A stretch of 8,952 nt of DNA from Clostridia bacterium (GCA_017556125.1 JAFZCW010000034.1:1-8952), one strand, 5' to 3'; numbered from the stretch's first letter, positions 1 through 6,558 are shown. Numbers and translations: made by a program. The notes: generated by a model from the letters alone, not told the origin.

Positions 1-305
1 CCGATGATGAGGGAGTTCCGGAGCGGGACCCACAGGATCGTTTTCGTCAGAGGACTGGCGAGCAGATATTTCCAGTACCAGAGCGTATAGTCGCCGACTT
101 TTGCTCCGGGAATATTGCGAAGCTCCGATTTGGCGACGATGAAGGTGTTGTGCACCATGGACAGGAGCGGGATGACGATCAGGACAAACAGCAGGATCAG
201 CGTGATGAAAACGATCACATTGAAAGGATTCCCAATCAGGCTGTTGAACTGGTTCTTAAACCGCTCTTTGGTCATTGGAGGACGTTCCCATCCTTTTTTT
301 GCCAT
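1..305 (-). CDS. ABC transporter permease, FbpB/AfuB/PotB-like (N-terminal part, runs off left edge)
   Basis: This is the N-terminal 101 residues of an inner-membrane permease subunit of a binding-protein-dependent ABC importer. A basic cytoplasmic leader (residues 1-28) precedes one clear hydrophobic segment at about 29-51. An extracytoplasmic stretch follows, with a WYWKYLLASP segment at 76-85. A further segment ends in LRNSLIIG at the edge; the Y-x-x-L ... NSL pattern is typical of the region before the second helix in FbpB/ThiP/PotB-type permeases. Start: ATG at 305, with AGGAGG seven bases upstream. It lies 63 bp downstream of HAD1 in the same direction with no terminator between, so the two are probably co-transcribed from the operator-bearing promoter near 1200. 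The substrate cannot be read from this part. Relatives import iron, thiamine, polyamines, phosphonates and (AfuABC) hexose phosphates. The fold call is good; the substrate is unknown. Confidence 0.82.
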   Translation of the reverse strand, partial: MAKKGWERPPMTKERFKNQFNSLIGNPFNVIVFITLILLFVLIVIPLLSMVHNTFIVAKSELRNIPGAKVGDYTLWYWKYLLASPLTKTILWVPLRNSLII

Positions 306-368
306 TTTCAATCCTCCTCTTCGGGAACAGTATCGGTATCTGGACAATTACGGGAAGCCGGTCGGCGC

Positions 369-1136
369 TCAGGAGCGGGCGGCCTCGATTTCCCGTTCTT
401 TCTTCAGAATGGTGTAGACATCATAGATGTCCGTGATCTGATAATCGGGTTGCACGTCATATTCGCCGAGATCTTTCTGCGGCGTCAGGAAGGAATTGAT
501 CTTGAACACGCGCCCGAAGCCCATTCTGCGGGGGCCTACGACATCTCTTGAAAGCGTGTCACCGACGAACGCGCATTCGGAGGGGTCGAGATCCGCCTGC
601 GCAAGAGCGACGCGGAAGATGTTCGGATGGGGTTTGCGGTAGCCGGTGACCGAAGAGAGCGTAATGTCGTCAAAGTACTGGCGGATCCCGTATTTCTTCA
701 GGGTCGAAAAGACCTGGAACAGGCTTCCGGTGTTGCTGACGACGGAAACATACATGCCGAGGTCTTCTTTCAGGCCTTTCAGCATTTCGGCTCCGTGCTC
801 GCGGAGTTTCCTGTCATAAAAAGTCGTTTCCCACATATGCGCGATTTCTTCGCTGATCTCAGCGAGCTTGGTGCGGTTTACCGGGATATCCCGGAATCCC
901 CAGTCGACCCAGATGACTTCCGGCTTCAGTTCGACGAGCGTCCGCTCGGAATCCTTCTTATATGCCTGGATCCCTTCGCCGACGATCTCCCAGAGGCGTT
1001 CAGCCCCGTAGGGGACCTGGATATCGTGCTTTTTAAGGATGTCATAGAGCGCGTATGCGGTTGCCTTGTTGTTTTTTTCGTCTGAATACAGGTCTTCCAG
1101 CGTACCGCCCATATCGAACATTACGGCTTTGATCAT
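369..1136 (-). CDS. HAD1: HAD-superfamily (subfamily I) hydrolase-like protein with DxGGT motif I
   Basis: This 255-residue cytosolic protein has the HAD Rossmann core and an alpha-helical C1 cap (about residues 18-105). Motifs: I is DMGGT with the nucleophile D8, but G10 replaces the usual general acid/base Asp; II is VVSN with S134; III is RKPHP with K168; IV is GDTLSRD with D193 and D198. The Mg2+ ligands and nucleophile are therefore present, while the residue most HAD phosphatases use to protonate the leaving group is not. The cap carries an E-x-x-W-x-x-W element (E73, W76, W79) echoed in the four HAD proteins on the other strand. The ATG at 1136 has GAGGAG eight bases upstream. It is the first gene after the left promoter/operator and precedes the permease. 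It resembles HAD2 more than HAD3-5 (VVSN, GDTxSRDV). Family membership is sure; substrate and reaction are unknown. Confidence 0.88.
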   Translation of the reverse strand: MIKAVMFDMGGTLEDLYSDEKNNKATAYALYDILKKHDIQVPYGAERLWEIVGEGIQAYKKDSERTLVELKPEVIWVDWGFRDIPVNRTKLAEISEEIAHMWETTFYDRKLREHGAEMLKGLKEDLGMYVSVVSNTGSLFQVFSTLKKYGIRQYFDDITLSSVTGYRKPHPNIFRVALAQADLDPSECAFVGDTLSRDVVGPRRMGFGRVFKINSFLTPQKDLGEYDVQPDYQITDIYDVYTILKKEREIEAARS

Positions 1137-1174
1137 GGATTGTTCTCCTCTGCTGATGATGAAGTGTGGGTCAG

Positions 1175-1188
1175 CGTAAACGTTTCCG
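1175..1188. promoter_or_regulatory. Operator A for the LacI-family regulator
   Basis: The 14-bp CGTAAACGTTTCCG fits the palindrome CGNAAACGTTTNCG at all defined positions. It has the central CG dyad typical of LacI/GalR operators. It lies just downstream of the HAD1 promoter -10 region and upstream of the HAD1 start, where a bound repressor would block initiation or early elongation. The same word recurs at the two divergent promoters near 4770 and 4950. Assignment to the LacI protein encoded at 3728-4741 is inferred from this recurrence. Confidence 0.8.
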
Positions 1189-1203
1189 AAAAAGTACGAT
1201 TAA

Positions 1204-1233
1204 ATATTATCATCTCATGACAGGCACTGTCAA
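1204..1233 (-). promoter_or_regulatory. Promoter of the HAD1-permease operon
   Basis: On the minus strand, a perfect -35 TTGACA (1228-1233) is followed by a -10 within TGATAATAT. The -10 can be read as GATAAT with a 16-base spacer or as TAATAT with an 18-base spacer and a TG extension. The A+T-rich stretch downstream leads into operator A at 1175-1188. The predicted start is about 1195-1200. Confidence 0.75.
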
Positions 1234-1284
1234 TTCAAAAAATACGGTCGTTTTAGGTACTTTAAAAAGCGGAACAGTAAGGGA

Positions 1285-1312
1285 GCAGGCCGTTCTGTTC
1301 CGAACGGCCTGC
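1285..1312 (-). terminator. Hairpin terminator at the end of the lacI-PHP-pfkB-mgtC operon
   Basis: A perfect 11-bp inverted repeat (GCAGGCCGTTC / GAACGGCCTGC) with a 6-base loop lies ten bases after the MgtC-family stop codon. Read on the minus strand, the run of T is not immediate: a mixed sequence of about 15 bases precedes CTTTTT. Termination may therefore be incomplete or factor-assisted. On the plus strand a T-rich stretch follows more closely (from about 1321), but no gene reads into it from that side. Confidence 0.65.
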
Positions 1313-1322
1313 ACGGTGATTT

Positions 1323-2051
1323 TTATTTTGTGAGTTCGCAGCTGATCGCGCGGATGTTGCCGATCGACTCGAGGAAAGCCGCGATATCGCTGACGGTAAT
1401 ATCCTGCCCCATGCGCAGGGTGAATTCGTAGTTTGCGCTTCCGTCGTCGTTGAAAGCAACTTTGGTCGCGAGGATCTGCATTTTCTGATCATTCACATAG
1501 GCCCGGAAGGCTTCCCGGAAAGCCTGGGGATCCTTGACCGTACAGCGGATCTTGCCGACGATCATGGAGTCTGCGCCGAGCGTGTACCGGTGCATCAGGA
1601 CCTGAAGGACGGCGATCAGGACGGTCGAAAGGATTCCGACGACATAGAGTCCCGCGCCGATCGCAAGGCCGATGCCCGCCGTAGCCCAGATGCCGGCCGC
1701 AGTGGTCAGACCCCGGATGGAGCTTCCTGTATGGAAGATGATGCCCGCGCCGAGGAAGGAGATGCCCGTGATGACCTGCGCCGCAAGTCGGGCGGGATCC
1801 GTGCCGTGCGTTCCGAAGAGGAAGGTTCCGTCGGCAAGTACGGTATCGGAGAAACCGTATTTGGATACGATCATGATCAGGGCGGCGGCGCAGCTGACGA
1901 TGATATGCGTGCGGATGCCGGCTTCCTTGAGCCGCTTTGTGCGCTCAATGCCGATTGCGGCTCCGCAGGCGCAGGCGACCACAAGCCTTAGGAAGAATTC
2001 CAGATACTGCATGATCGTGAAAGACTTGAGCAGTACTACACCGGATGTCAT
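1323..2051 (-). CDS. MgtC/SapB-family membrane protein
   Basis: This 242-residue integral membrane protein has about five hydrophobic segments (roughly 17-35, 45-63, 90-107, 112-133, 136-155) and a soluble C-terminal domain of about 85 residues that resembles the ACT-like tail of MgtC proteins. Family signatures are visible: IGIERTKRLKEAGIRTH (33-49), DPARLAAQVITGISFLGAG (85-103) with the conserved D85, and SIRGLTTAAGIWATAGIG (111-128). MgtC proteins are linked to survival at low Mg2+ and to modulation of P-type or F-type ATPases; many Firmicutes homologues have no tested role. Start: ATG at 2051 is backed by GCGAGG nine bases upstream; the internal ATG at 2012 has no comparable site. It is the last gene of the regulator operon, 76 bp after the kinase. 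That placement is odd for a sugar-use operon. Confidence 0.88.
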   Translation of the reverse strand: MTSGVVLLKSFTIMQYLEFFLRLVVACACGAAIGIERTKRLKEAGIRTHIIVSCAAALIMIVSKYGFSDTVLADGTFLFGTHGTDPARLAAQVITGISFLGAGIIFHTGSSIRGLTTAAGIWATAGIGLAIGAGLYVVGILSTVLIAVLQVLMHRYTLGADSMIVGKIRCTVKDPQAFREAFRAYVNDQKMQILATKVAFNDDGSANYEFTLRMGQDITVSDIAAFLESIGNIRAISCELTK

Positions 2052-2127
2052 TTCTGATGACCTCGCTTTCTTGCTTCCCGTCCGGACAGGACAGAGAACT
2101 TAATCAGAGGGAGGGAAACCTTTCCCG

Positions 2128-3006
2128 TTAACGGTAATACTTGTCGATGAAATCATAGACGTCCTGACGGGTTCCCTTGAACGGTCCGGGCGTTTCCATC
2201 TTCAGGGAAACCAGGGCGGCGGCAAATTCAAGGGCTTCCGGGATATCGTGCGACAGACGTTCGCCGAGATAACCGGCAAAGGTCGTATCGCCGCGTCCCG
2301 TTCTTCCCGCAAGTCCGCGGGGACGCAGGGGAGAGCGGTAGATTTTATGTCCGTCGCAGACGATCGCTTCCGTGTTGTGCGTGATCAGGACTTCTTTTGC
2401 GCCCATCTCGCAGAGCATGAAGGCGGCCTTCTCGCGGTCATCCGTTCCCGTGAGCACTTCCGCTTCCGCCGCGTCGGTCTTCAGATACCGGACATTCGGG
2501 AAGCTGGTGTATTTCTCCGGCCAGTCGAGGAGTTCCAGCGATCCGTCTTCGAATCTGCGCCGGAGAAGAGCCTGAACGTCCACGGCGGTATCCCCGCGCG
2601 CTGCGCACGCGGCGATGACGTCGCTTCCGATATCTCCGTAAACCAGACCGCCCAGGTGATAGATGCGGGCTTCCGCGTCCGGAAGATCCTCGGGGGTATA
2701 GGGCGGAATCATGCCCGTGTTCAGGCAGAGACGGCGCTCACGGTCAGGCGTGAAATAGGTGTTCTGCATTTCCGTGCAAGTGGGCGCGTCGACCGCAAAG
2801 ATCTTTTCCACTTTGCTGTCCGCGAAAACCTTGTACGGATCAAGTTTTTCCGGATTGCCCTTCGGGACGACGGCCACACTGTGCCCTACCGCCGATGCGG
2901 CGTAGCCGGAAAAAGTGACGGCGCCGCCGGCAATGTATTCTTCACGTCCGTCAAAGTCGATGTTGTGGTCCAGCGATATCTGGCCGATAATCATGAGATC
3001 ATACAC
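2128..3006 (-). CDS. PfkB-family carbohydrate kinase
   Basis: This cytosolic ATP-dependent sugar or nucleoside kinase of the ribokinase fold has 292 residues, a usual length. Visible landmarks, numbered from the GTG start: an N-terminal strand with D13-H14 and the GG-containing substrate motif AGGAVTFSG (26-34); a KTDAAEAEVLTG segment (176-187) matching the N-x-x-E region, with Asp in place of Asn; and GRTGRGDTTFAGYL (234-247), holding the anion hole and the catalytic Asp (D240). The canonical GAGD is here GRGD. The substrate is unknown. Start: TTG at 3012 lies only three bases from GAGG, whereas GTG at 3006 is nine bases from it and is preferred. With that start it overlaps the end of the PHP gene by eight bases, which suggests translational coupling. 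Its location beside a phosphoesterase-type gene and under the same regulator points to phosphorylation of the imported compound (inference). Confidence 0.9.
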   Translation of the reverse strand: MYDLMIIGQISLDHNIDFDGREEYIAGGAVTFSGYAASAVGHSVAVVPKGNPEKLDPYKVFADSKVEKIFAVDAPTCTEMQNTYFTPDRERRLCLNTGMIPPYTPEDLPDAEARIYHLGGLVYGDIGSDVIAACAARGDTAVDVQALLRRRFEDGSLELLDWPEKYTSFPNVRYLKTDAAEAEVLTGTDDREKAAFMLCEMGAKEVLITHNTEAIVCDGHKIYRSPLRPRGLAGRTGRGDTTFAGYLGERLSHDIPEALEFAAALVSLKMETPGPFKGTRQDVYDFIDKYYR

Positions 3007-3709
3007 TTTCAAGTACCTCGCATTCTTTTATAATATTTTCATTTCCGGGGCTCCAGAGCCGGAAGTTCCCGGAAGTCAGCACGTTCTTCATTTCATAGGA
3101 GTCCGTGATGCGGTTCTCGCACAGGATCGCGGCGCGCCCTTCATCGCCGATGCGGTGCGCATCCGATCCCACCACGCGGTACAGATGCGGATTCTCCTTC
3201 GCAAGCTTCAGCGCCAGTTCGTTCCGGCTGTCGTGCCGGGGGTTGCAGTTGACCACTTCAAGCCCGTGCACGCAGTCATAATATACGATATCGTTATGCC
3301 GGTAGGGATGCGCGTGGATGATCAGGATCTCTTTTCCGTAGGTATCGAAAAAGGACTGATGATCCATCCGGCAGATGAACGGATGGTCGTAAAGCCACTG
3401 TTCATCGATTCCGTAAAGCAGGTAATCGCTTTCATTCTCCGGGAAACGCAGTTCGCAGCCGAGGATGATATCCATTCCGAGGGCTTCGCCCGCCTTTTTC
3501 GCGTTCCGGTATCCGGATAAATACCGGTCCATGCATTTTTCCCAGTTATCCGGACAGCCCAGCATAGAAAGGTAAGTATCATGCAGGTGGTCCGTCACGC
3601 ACAGGCCCTGATAGCCCAGACTGTGATAGGTCTTCACCTGATCAACCGCGGGCACGTGGCCGCAGCGGCTGGTCTCCGATGTGTGCAGATGCAGTTCGTA
3701 CTTATACAT
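2999..3709 (-). CDS. PHP-domain metal-dependent hydrolase (phosphoesterase-like)
   Basis: This 236-residue, stand-alone PHP-domain protein has a TIM-barrel-like fold that binds two or three metals and in known members hydrolyses phosphoesters (histidinol phosphatase, YciV/RNase AM and relatives). All metal-ligand motifs are visible, numbered from the chosen start: ELHLHTSE with H7 and H9; TDHLH with D40 and H41; CELRF with E86; HAHPYR with H132 and H134; and GSDAH with D183 and H185. No polymerase or other domain is attached, so a small-molecule phosphatase or related hydrolase is likely. Start: ATG at 3709 follows GGGGGA by six bases. The in-frame ATG at 3727, directly after the regulator's stop codon, has no ribosome binding site and would add six residues. 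It is second in the regulator operon and overlaps the kinase start. The fold and metal site are sure; the substrate is unknown. Confidence 0.88.
   Translation of the reverse strand: MYKYELHLHTSETSRCGHVPAVDQVKTYHSLGYQGLCVTDHLHDTYLSMLGCPDNWEKCMDRYLSGYRNAKKAGEALGMDIILGCELRFPENESDYLLYGIDEQWLYDHPFICRMDHQSFFDTYGKEILIIHAHPYRHNDIVYYDCVHGLEVVNCNPRHDSRNELALKLAKENPHLYRVVGSDAHRIGDEGRAAILCENRITDSYEMKNVLTSGNFRLWSPGNENIIKECEVLESV
3016..3021 (-). promoter_or_regulatory. Ribosome binding site that selects the GTG start of the PfkB kinase
   Basis: GCGAGG read on the minus strand is three bases from an in-frame TTG (3012) and nine bases from an in-frame GTG (3006). The nine-base spacing is the workable one. 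The site lies inside the end of the PHP coding sequence. Confidence 0.55.
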
Positions 3710-3715
3710 CAATTG

Positions 3716-3721
3716 TCCCCC
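3716..3721 (-). promoter_or_regulatory. Ribosome binding site that selects the PHP-gene start
   Basis: GGGGGA on the minus strand is six bases before ATG at 3709. Nothing similar precedes ATG at 3727. The resulting protein begins MYKYELHLHT, putting the first metal-binding His pair at the extreme N-terminus, as usual for PHP proteins. Confidence 0.5.
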
Positions 3722-3727
3722 GGACAT

Positions 3728-4741
3728 TTATACTCTGTTCATTTTCAGGCAGGATCCGCGCACGACCAGCGAAGGGGAAACAAGCATGCTGGTGTATTCC
3801 GTTTCCGTGCCGTCGATGTGGCGGAACAGCATATCCATCGCCGCGGTCGCGAGTTCCTGCTTCGGCTGATTGATCGTGGTCAGGTTGATCGGCGGAAGGG
3901 AAGCGAACGAGATGTTGTCGAATCCCATCAGCGAAAGGTCTTCCGGGATCCGGATCCCTTTTTCGTACGCGGCGTGCATGACGCCGATCGCAAGCGTGTC
4001 GGAAGCGCATAAAATGGCGGTCTCGTCGTGCGGACTTGAAAAATGTTCGCGCGCGAGCAGATATCCCGCCTCATGGGAGCTCCTCGGATAGCTGCTTTCT
4101 ATGATGTTCGGTTCAAGCCCGAGTTTCCTGCAGGTCGAGATATATCCTTCCACGCGCAGCGAATGCGTCACGCTGTTCTTTCTTGCGCCGAGGTAGAGGA
4201 TCTTCCTGTGGCCGAGGGAATACAGGTATTCCGTCGCGATCTGCATGCCCAGCGTATTGTCGATGGAAATATAATTCTCCGGAAGGTCCTGCATGTTTTC
4301 GCTGACGAAAACCGTCGGGACCTGCGCGGTGAGAGACTTCAGATTCTCATGCGATTCGTGACTGATCGGAAGGATGATGATCCCGTCGACCTTTCGGCTG
4401 AGGAGCAGCCGGAACACGTCGCGCTCCTGCGCCTGATTGTAGGAGGAGTTGCATACCATGAGGTTGTATCCGTGTGCGCGCGCATAGGTCTCCAGATGGA
4501 CGGTCAGCTCGCTCATGAACGGGTTATCGATACTGGCGAGGATAAGCCCGATGATGTTCGTGCGCTTCATCACCATGGATCTTGCGACGGAATCGGGCGT
4601 ATATCCCATCTCGTCGCACAGTTTGAGAATGCGCTGGCGGGTCTTTTCCCCGATTTCAGGGCTGCCGGACAGCGCGCGGGAAACGGTGGCGTAAGAGACG
4701 CCCGCGACTTTGGCGACATCTTTCAATGTTAAAGAACGCAT
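3728..4741 (-). CDS. LacI/GalR-family transcriptional regulator
   Basis: This 337-residue DNA-binding repressor has the usual family length. Residues about 5-25 form the helix-turn-helix (LKDVAKVAGVSYATVSRALSG region) and about 50-60 the hinge. From about 62 a periplasmic-binding-protein-like effector domain starts with IIGLILASIDNPF; DNTLG, LYLGAR and SLMGFDNISFA mark the usual conserved strands. It is expected to bind a sugar or sugar phosphate and to release or hold DNA accordingly. The ATG at 4741 has AAGGAGG six bases upstream. It is the first gene of its operon and divergent from the HAD2 operon. The operator at 4770-4783 in its own promoter implies autoregulation, and matching sites at 1175 and 4950 suggest it also controls the two HAD operons. 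The effector cannot be identified from sequence by eye. Confidence 0.93.
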   Translation of the reverse strand: MRSLTLKDVAKVAGVSYATVSRALSGSPEIGEKTRQRILKLCDEMGYTPDSVARSMVMKRTNIIGLILASIDNPFMSELTVHLETYARAHGYNLMVCNSSYNQAQERDVFRLLLSRKVDGIIILPISHESHENLKSLTAQVPTVFVSENMQDLPENYISIDNTLGMQIATEYLYSLGHRKILYLGARKNSVTHSLRVEGYISTCRKLGLEPNIIESSYPRSSHEAGYLLAREHFSSPHDETAILCASDTLAIGVMHAAYEKGIRIPEDLSLMGFDNISFASLPPINLTTINQPKQELATAAMDMLFRHIDGTETEYTSMLVSPSLVVRGSCLKMNRV

Positions 4742-4769
4742 GGCCGGCCTCCTTATTTCCCCGAATTTC

Positions 4770-4783
4770 TGTAAACGTTTTCG
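4770..4783. promoter_or_regulatory. Operator B (regulator autoregulation)
   Basis: TGTAAACGTTTTCG matches CGNAAACGTTTNCG at 11 of 12 defined positions. Eight bases separate it from the -10 box of the minus-strand promoter of the regulator operon, so it covers the predicted transcription start. This spacing equals that of operator C on the other strand. Confidence 0.8.
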
Positions 4784-4791
4784 CTTATCTC

Positions 4792-4821
4792 ATTCTACAT
4801 TCGGAGCGCAGGCTTTGTCAA
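4792..4821 (-). promoter_or_regulatory. Promoter of the regulator-PHP-pfkB-mgtC operon
   Basis: On the minus strand, -35 TTGACA (4816-4821, perfect) and -10 TAGAAT (4792-4797, one mismatch) are separated by 18 bases. The predicted start is about 4785, inside or next to operator B. Confidence 0.78.
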
Positions 4822-4861
4822 TGCTCCGGAGAGGGCGTAAAGCTCAGGAAATCAGAACGCA

Positions 4862-4894
4862 TTCCGCCAGGTCCAGAGACCGGTCCGGGCGGAA
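4862..4894. repeat. Nested inverted repeat between the divergent promoters
   Basis: TTCCGCC (4862-4868) and GGCGGAA (4888-4894) form an outer inverted repeat. An inner GGTC (4870-4873) pairs with GACC (4878-4881), followed by a second GGTCC. The element lies about 17 bases upstream of the HAD2 -35 box and outside both predicted transcripts, so a protein-binding site is more plausible than an RNA structure. Its role is unknown. Confidence 0.4.
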
Positions 4895-4911
4895 CAAACG
4901 TGATTTCAATA

Positions 4912-4941
4912 TTGACAAGCATAAGGTTTTTGATTTAAAAT
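4912..4941 (+). promoter_or_regulatory. Promoter of the HAD2-HAD5/iPGM-like operon
   Basis: -35 TTGACA (4912-4917, perfect) and -10 TAAAAT (4936-4941, one mismatch) are 18 bases apart. The predicted start is about 4948, at the left end of operator C. Confidence 0.8.
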
Positions 4942-4949
4942 ACAGCCAT

Positions 4950-4963
4950 CGTAAACGCTTGCG
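4950..4963. promoter_or_regulatory. Operator C (HAD2 operon)
   Basis: CGTAAACGCTTGCG matches CGNAAACGTTTNCG at 11 of 12 defined positions. It begins eight bases after the -10 box, the same geometry as operator B on the opposite strand. A bound LacI-type repressor here would block initiation. Confidence 0.8.
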
Positions 4964-4992
4964 TTCATATTCTGCTCTGGAGGGTTTTCTGG

Positions 4993-5754
4993 ATGATTTC
5001 GACTCTTCTCTTCGATCTGGGCGGGACACTTCATTCGGTAAAACGGACGGATGATACCTGCAGACGCTTTTCAGAGCATCTTCTTTCCCGCCTGGCGCAG
5101 TACGGCATCCATCTTGACACAACCCCTGAGGAACTCTTCGCGGTCATCCGCAGAAACGCGGAGGAATACAAGCACCGCGGGGAAAAGGATCATACCGAGC
5201 TGGAGCAGGGCGAGATCTGGAACGATTATTACCTGAAAGAATTTCATATCGGCAGGGAACGCCTTGCCCCGATCGCGGAGGAACTCAGTTTTCTCTACGA
5301 TTATGAACGCGTGACGAACATGCGCAAGCCCCGTCTCAAGGAGACGATCCTTGAACTGCACGACATGGGGATCCGGATGGGCGTCGTTTCCAACATCATC
5401 TCCACCTCGCTCGTGCCGCACATGCTGCACGAGTACGGCATTTTTGATCTGATGGAATGCATCGTGATGTCGAGTTCCACCGGGATCCGGAAGCCCGATC
5501 CGCGCATCTTCGATATCGCGCTTCAAGAAATGGGCGTCTCCGCCGCGGAGACGGGATATGTCGGCGATACGATCTCGAGGGACGTGCTCGGAGCGAGAAA
5601 CGCGCATCTGGGACTCGCGGTGCGCATCAACAATCCGTCGATCGCCCACAGGGACGCGGCTTTTCAGGGGGCAGGCGCCCCAGAGGCCGATTTTGTAATA
5701 GACGAGCTGTATGAGCTGCCGGATATCATGCGCCGTGTGAACGGCATGCAGTGA
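4993..5754 (+). CDS. HAD2: HAD-superfamily (subfamily I) hydrolase-like protein with DxGGT motif I
   Basis: This 253-residue protein is the first gene of the plus-strand operon. Motif I is DLGGT (nucleophile D8, G10 in place of the general acid/base Asp); motif II is VVSN (S133); motif III is RKPDP (K167); motif IV is GDTISRD (D192, D197). The C1 cap holds an E-x-W element (E74, W76) in the place seen in the other four copies. GDTxSRDV and VVSN link it to HAD1, on the far side of the locus, more than to the adjacent HAD3-5. Start: ATG at 4993, with GGAGGG eight bases upstream. A 55-base gap separates it from HAD3, with no terminator seen. The 5' leader holds operator C. Fold and Mg2+ site are sure; the substrate is unknown, and simple phosphatase activity should not be assumed given the missing Asp. 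Confidence 0.88.
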   Translation: MISTLLFDLGGTLHSVKRTDDTCRRFSEHLLSRLAQYGIHLDTTPEELFAVIRRNAEEYKHRGEKDHTELEQGEIWNDYYLKEFHIGRERLAPIAEELSFLYDYERVTNMRKPRLKETILELHDMGIRMGVVSNIISTSLVPHMLHEYGIFDLMECIVMSSSTGIRKPDPRIFDIALQEMGVSAAETGYVGDTISRDVLGARNAHLGLAVRINNPSIAHRDAAFQGAGAPEADFVIDELYELPDIMRRVNGMQ

Positions 5755-5809
5755 TATGCGCGCAGGTCATTTTTGATTCGATTACTGAAACGGAAAAGGA
5801 GACAGCACT

Positions 5810-6541
5810 ATGACGGATACGATCTTTTTCGATGTCGGAAACACCCTGCGCATCGTGGTGAAGGACAAGGAGTTTTCGGACAGGGCCGAGAAAGAGCTGA
5901 TGGAGCTTGTCGGCGCGACCGAACCGCACGATGTTTTTTACGAGAAGCTCGAGGCGCGCTGGAAAAAGTACCGCAAAGAGGTCAAAAAATCGCTGCTCGA
6001 CGCGGGCGAAATGGAGCTCTGGAGCCAGCATCTGCTTCCCGATTATGACCCCGAACTCGTCTGCGCGAACGCAGGCAGGCTGACCAGGCTCTGGCGCGAC
6101 CATGACGGCCGCAGGATCCCCCGCGACGACGTCAAGTCCACGATCATCGAACTGGACCGCCGCGGATATACGCTCGGCATCATCGCCAACACGATCACGG
6201 AAACGGAGATCCCGGACTGGATGGTGTCCGACGGCGTCGCACACTATTTCAAAGCAGTGATCCTTTCCTCCAAGGTCCGCCTCCGCAAACCGGATCCCGC
6301 CATCTATCACCTCGCCTGCAGGGCGATTGGGAAGGAGCCGTCCCAGTGCGCGTATGTCGGGGACAATCCGATCCGCGACGTGGAAGGGACAAGGAAAGCC
6401 GGCTACGCCCTGATGATCCGGATCGATGAGCCGGATACGATCAAAAACGAGCCGCAGGAGATCATTCTCCAGCCGGACTACACGATCACCCGGATTTCGC
6501 AGCTGCTGGACATCTTCCCGCCGCTCAAGGCTGAAAACTGA
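5810..6541 (+). CDS. HAD3: HAD-superfamily protein with DxGNT motif I and Ala in motif II
   Basis: This 243-residue protein has motif I DVGNT (D8; G10 replaces the acid/base Asp). Motif II is IIANT: Ala126 (GCC at 6185-6187) stands where Ser or Thr normally binds the phosphoryl group. Motif III is RKPDP (K160) and motif IV is GDNPIRD (D185, D190). The cap carries E69 and W71. It belongs with HAD4 and HAD5, sharing a [T/S]xEIPxW[ML] segment after motif II (here EIPDWM, 133-138) and GDNxxRDVEG. With two of the usual catalytic or binding positions changed, it is the copy most likely to have altered or lost phosphatase chemistry. Start: ATG at 5810 with AAGGAG eight bases upstream. It ends 17 bases before HAD4. 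Confidence 0.87.
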   Translation: MTDTIFFDVGNTLRIVVKDKEFSDRAEKELMELVGATEPHDVFYEKLEARWKKYRKEVKKSLLDAGEMELWSQHLLPDYDPELVCANAGRLTRLWRDHDGRRIPRDDVKSTIIELDRRGYTLGIIANTITETEIPDWMVSDGVAHYFKAVILSSKVRLRKPDPAIYHLACRAIGKEPSQCAYVGDNPIRDVEGTRKAGYALMIRIDEPDTIKNEPQEIILQPDYTITRISQLLDIFPPLKAEN

Positions 6542-6558
6542 TACGCAGGAGAAAACAC

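Noticed and set aside
205..219. A perfect match to the degenerate catabolite-responsive element WTGNAANCGNWNNCW inside the permease coding sequence
   Set aside because: The consensus is loose and the site lies within coding sequence about 90 bases after the start, away from any promoter. The true promoter operators here have a different, more specific form.
627..1085. Long plus-strand open frame opposite HAD1, and similar long open frames opposite the kinase, regulator and HAD genes
   Set aside because: These lie on the strand opposite genes with full family motifs, have no family motifs of their own and no ribosome binding sites. They are by-products of the G+C-rich codon pattern.
2109..2126. 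GGGAAAGGTTTCCC-type inverted repeat (minus strand) between the kinase and MgtC genes as a terminator
   Set aside because: The stem would be only five base pairs with a four-base loop and has no following T run. The operon more likely continues into the MgtC gene.
5755..5809. A second promoter or small gene between HAD2 and HAD3
   Set aside because: The 55-base gap holds only the HAD3 ribosome binding site. No paired -35/-10 boxes or open frame with a start signal could be found.
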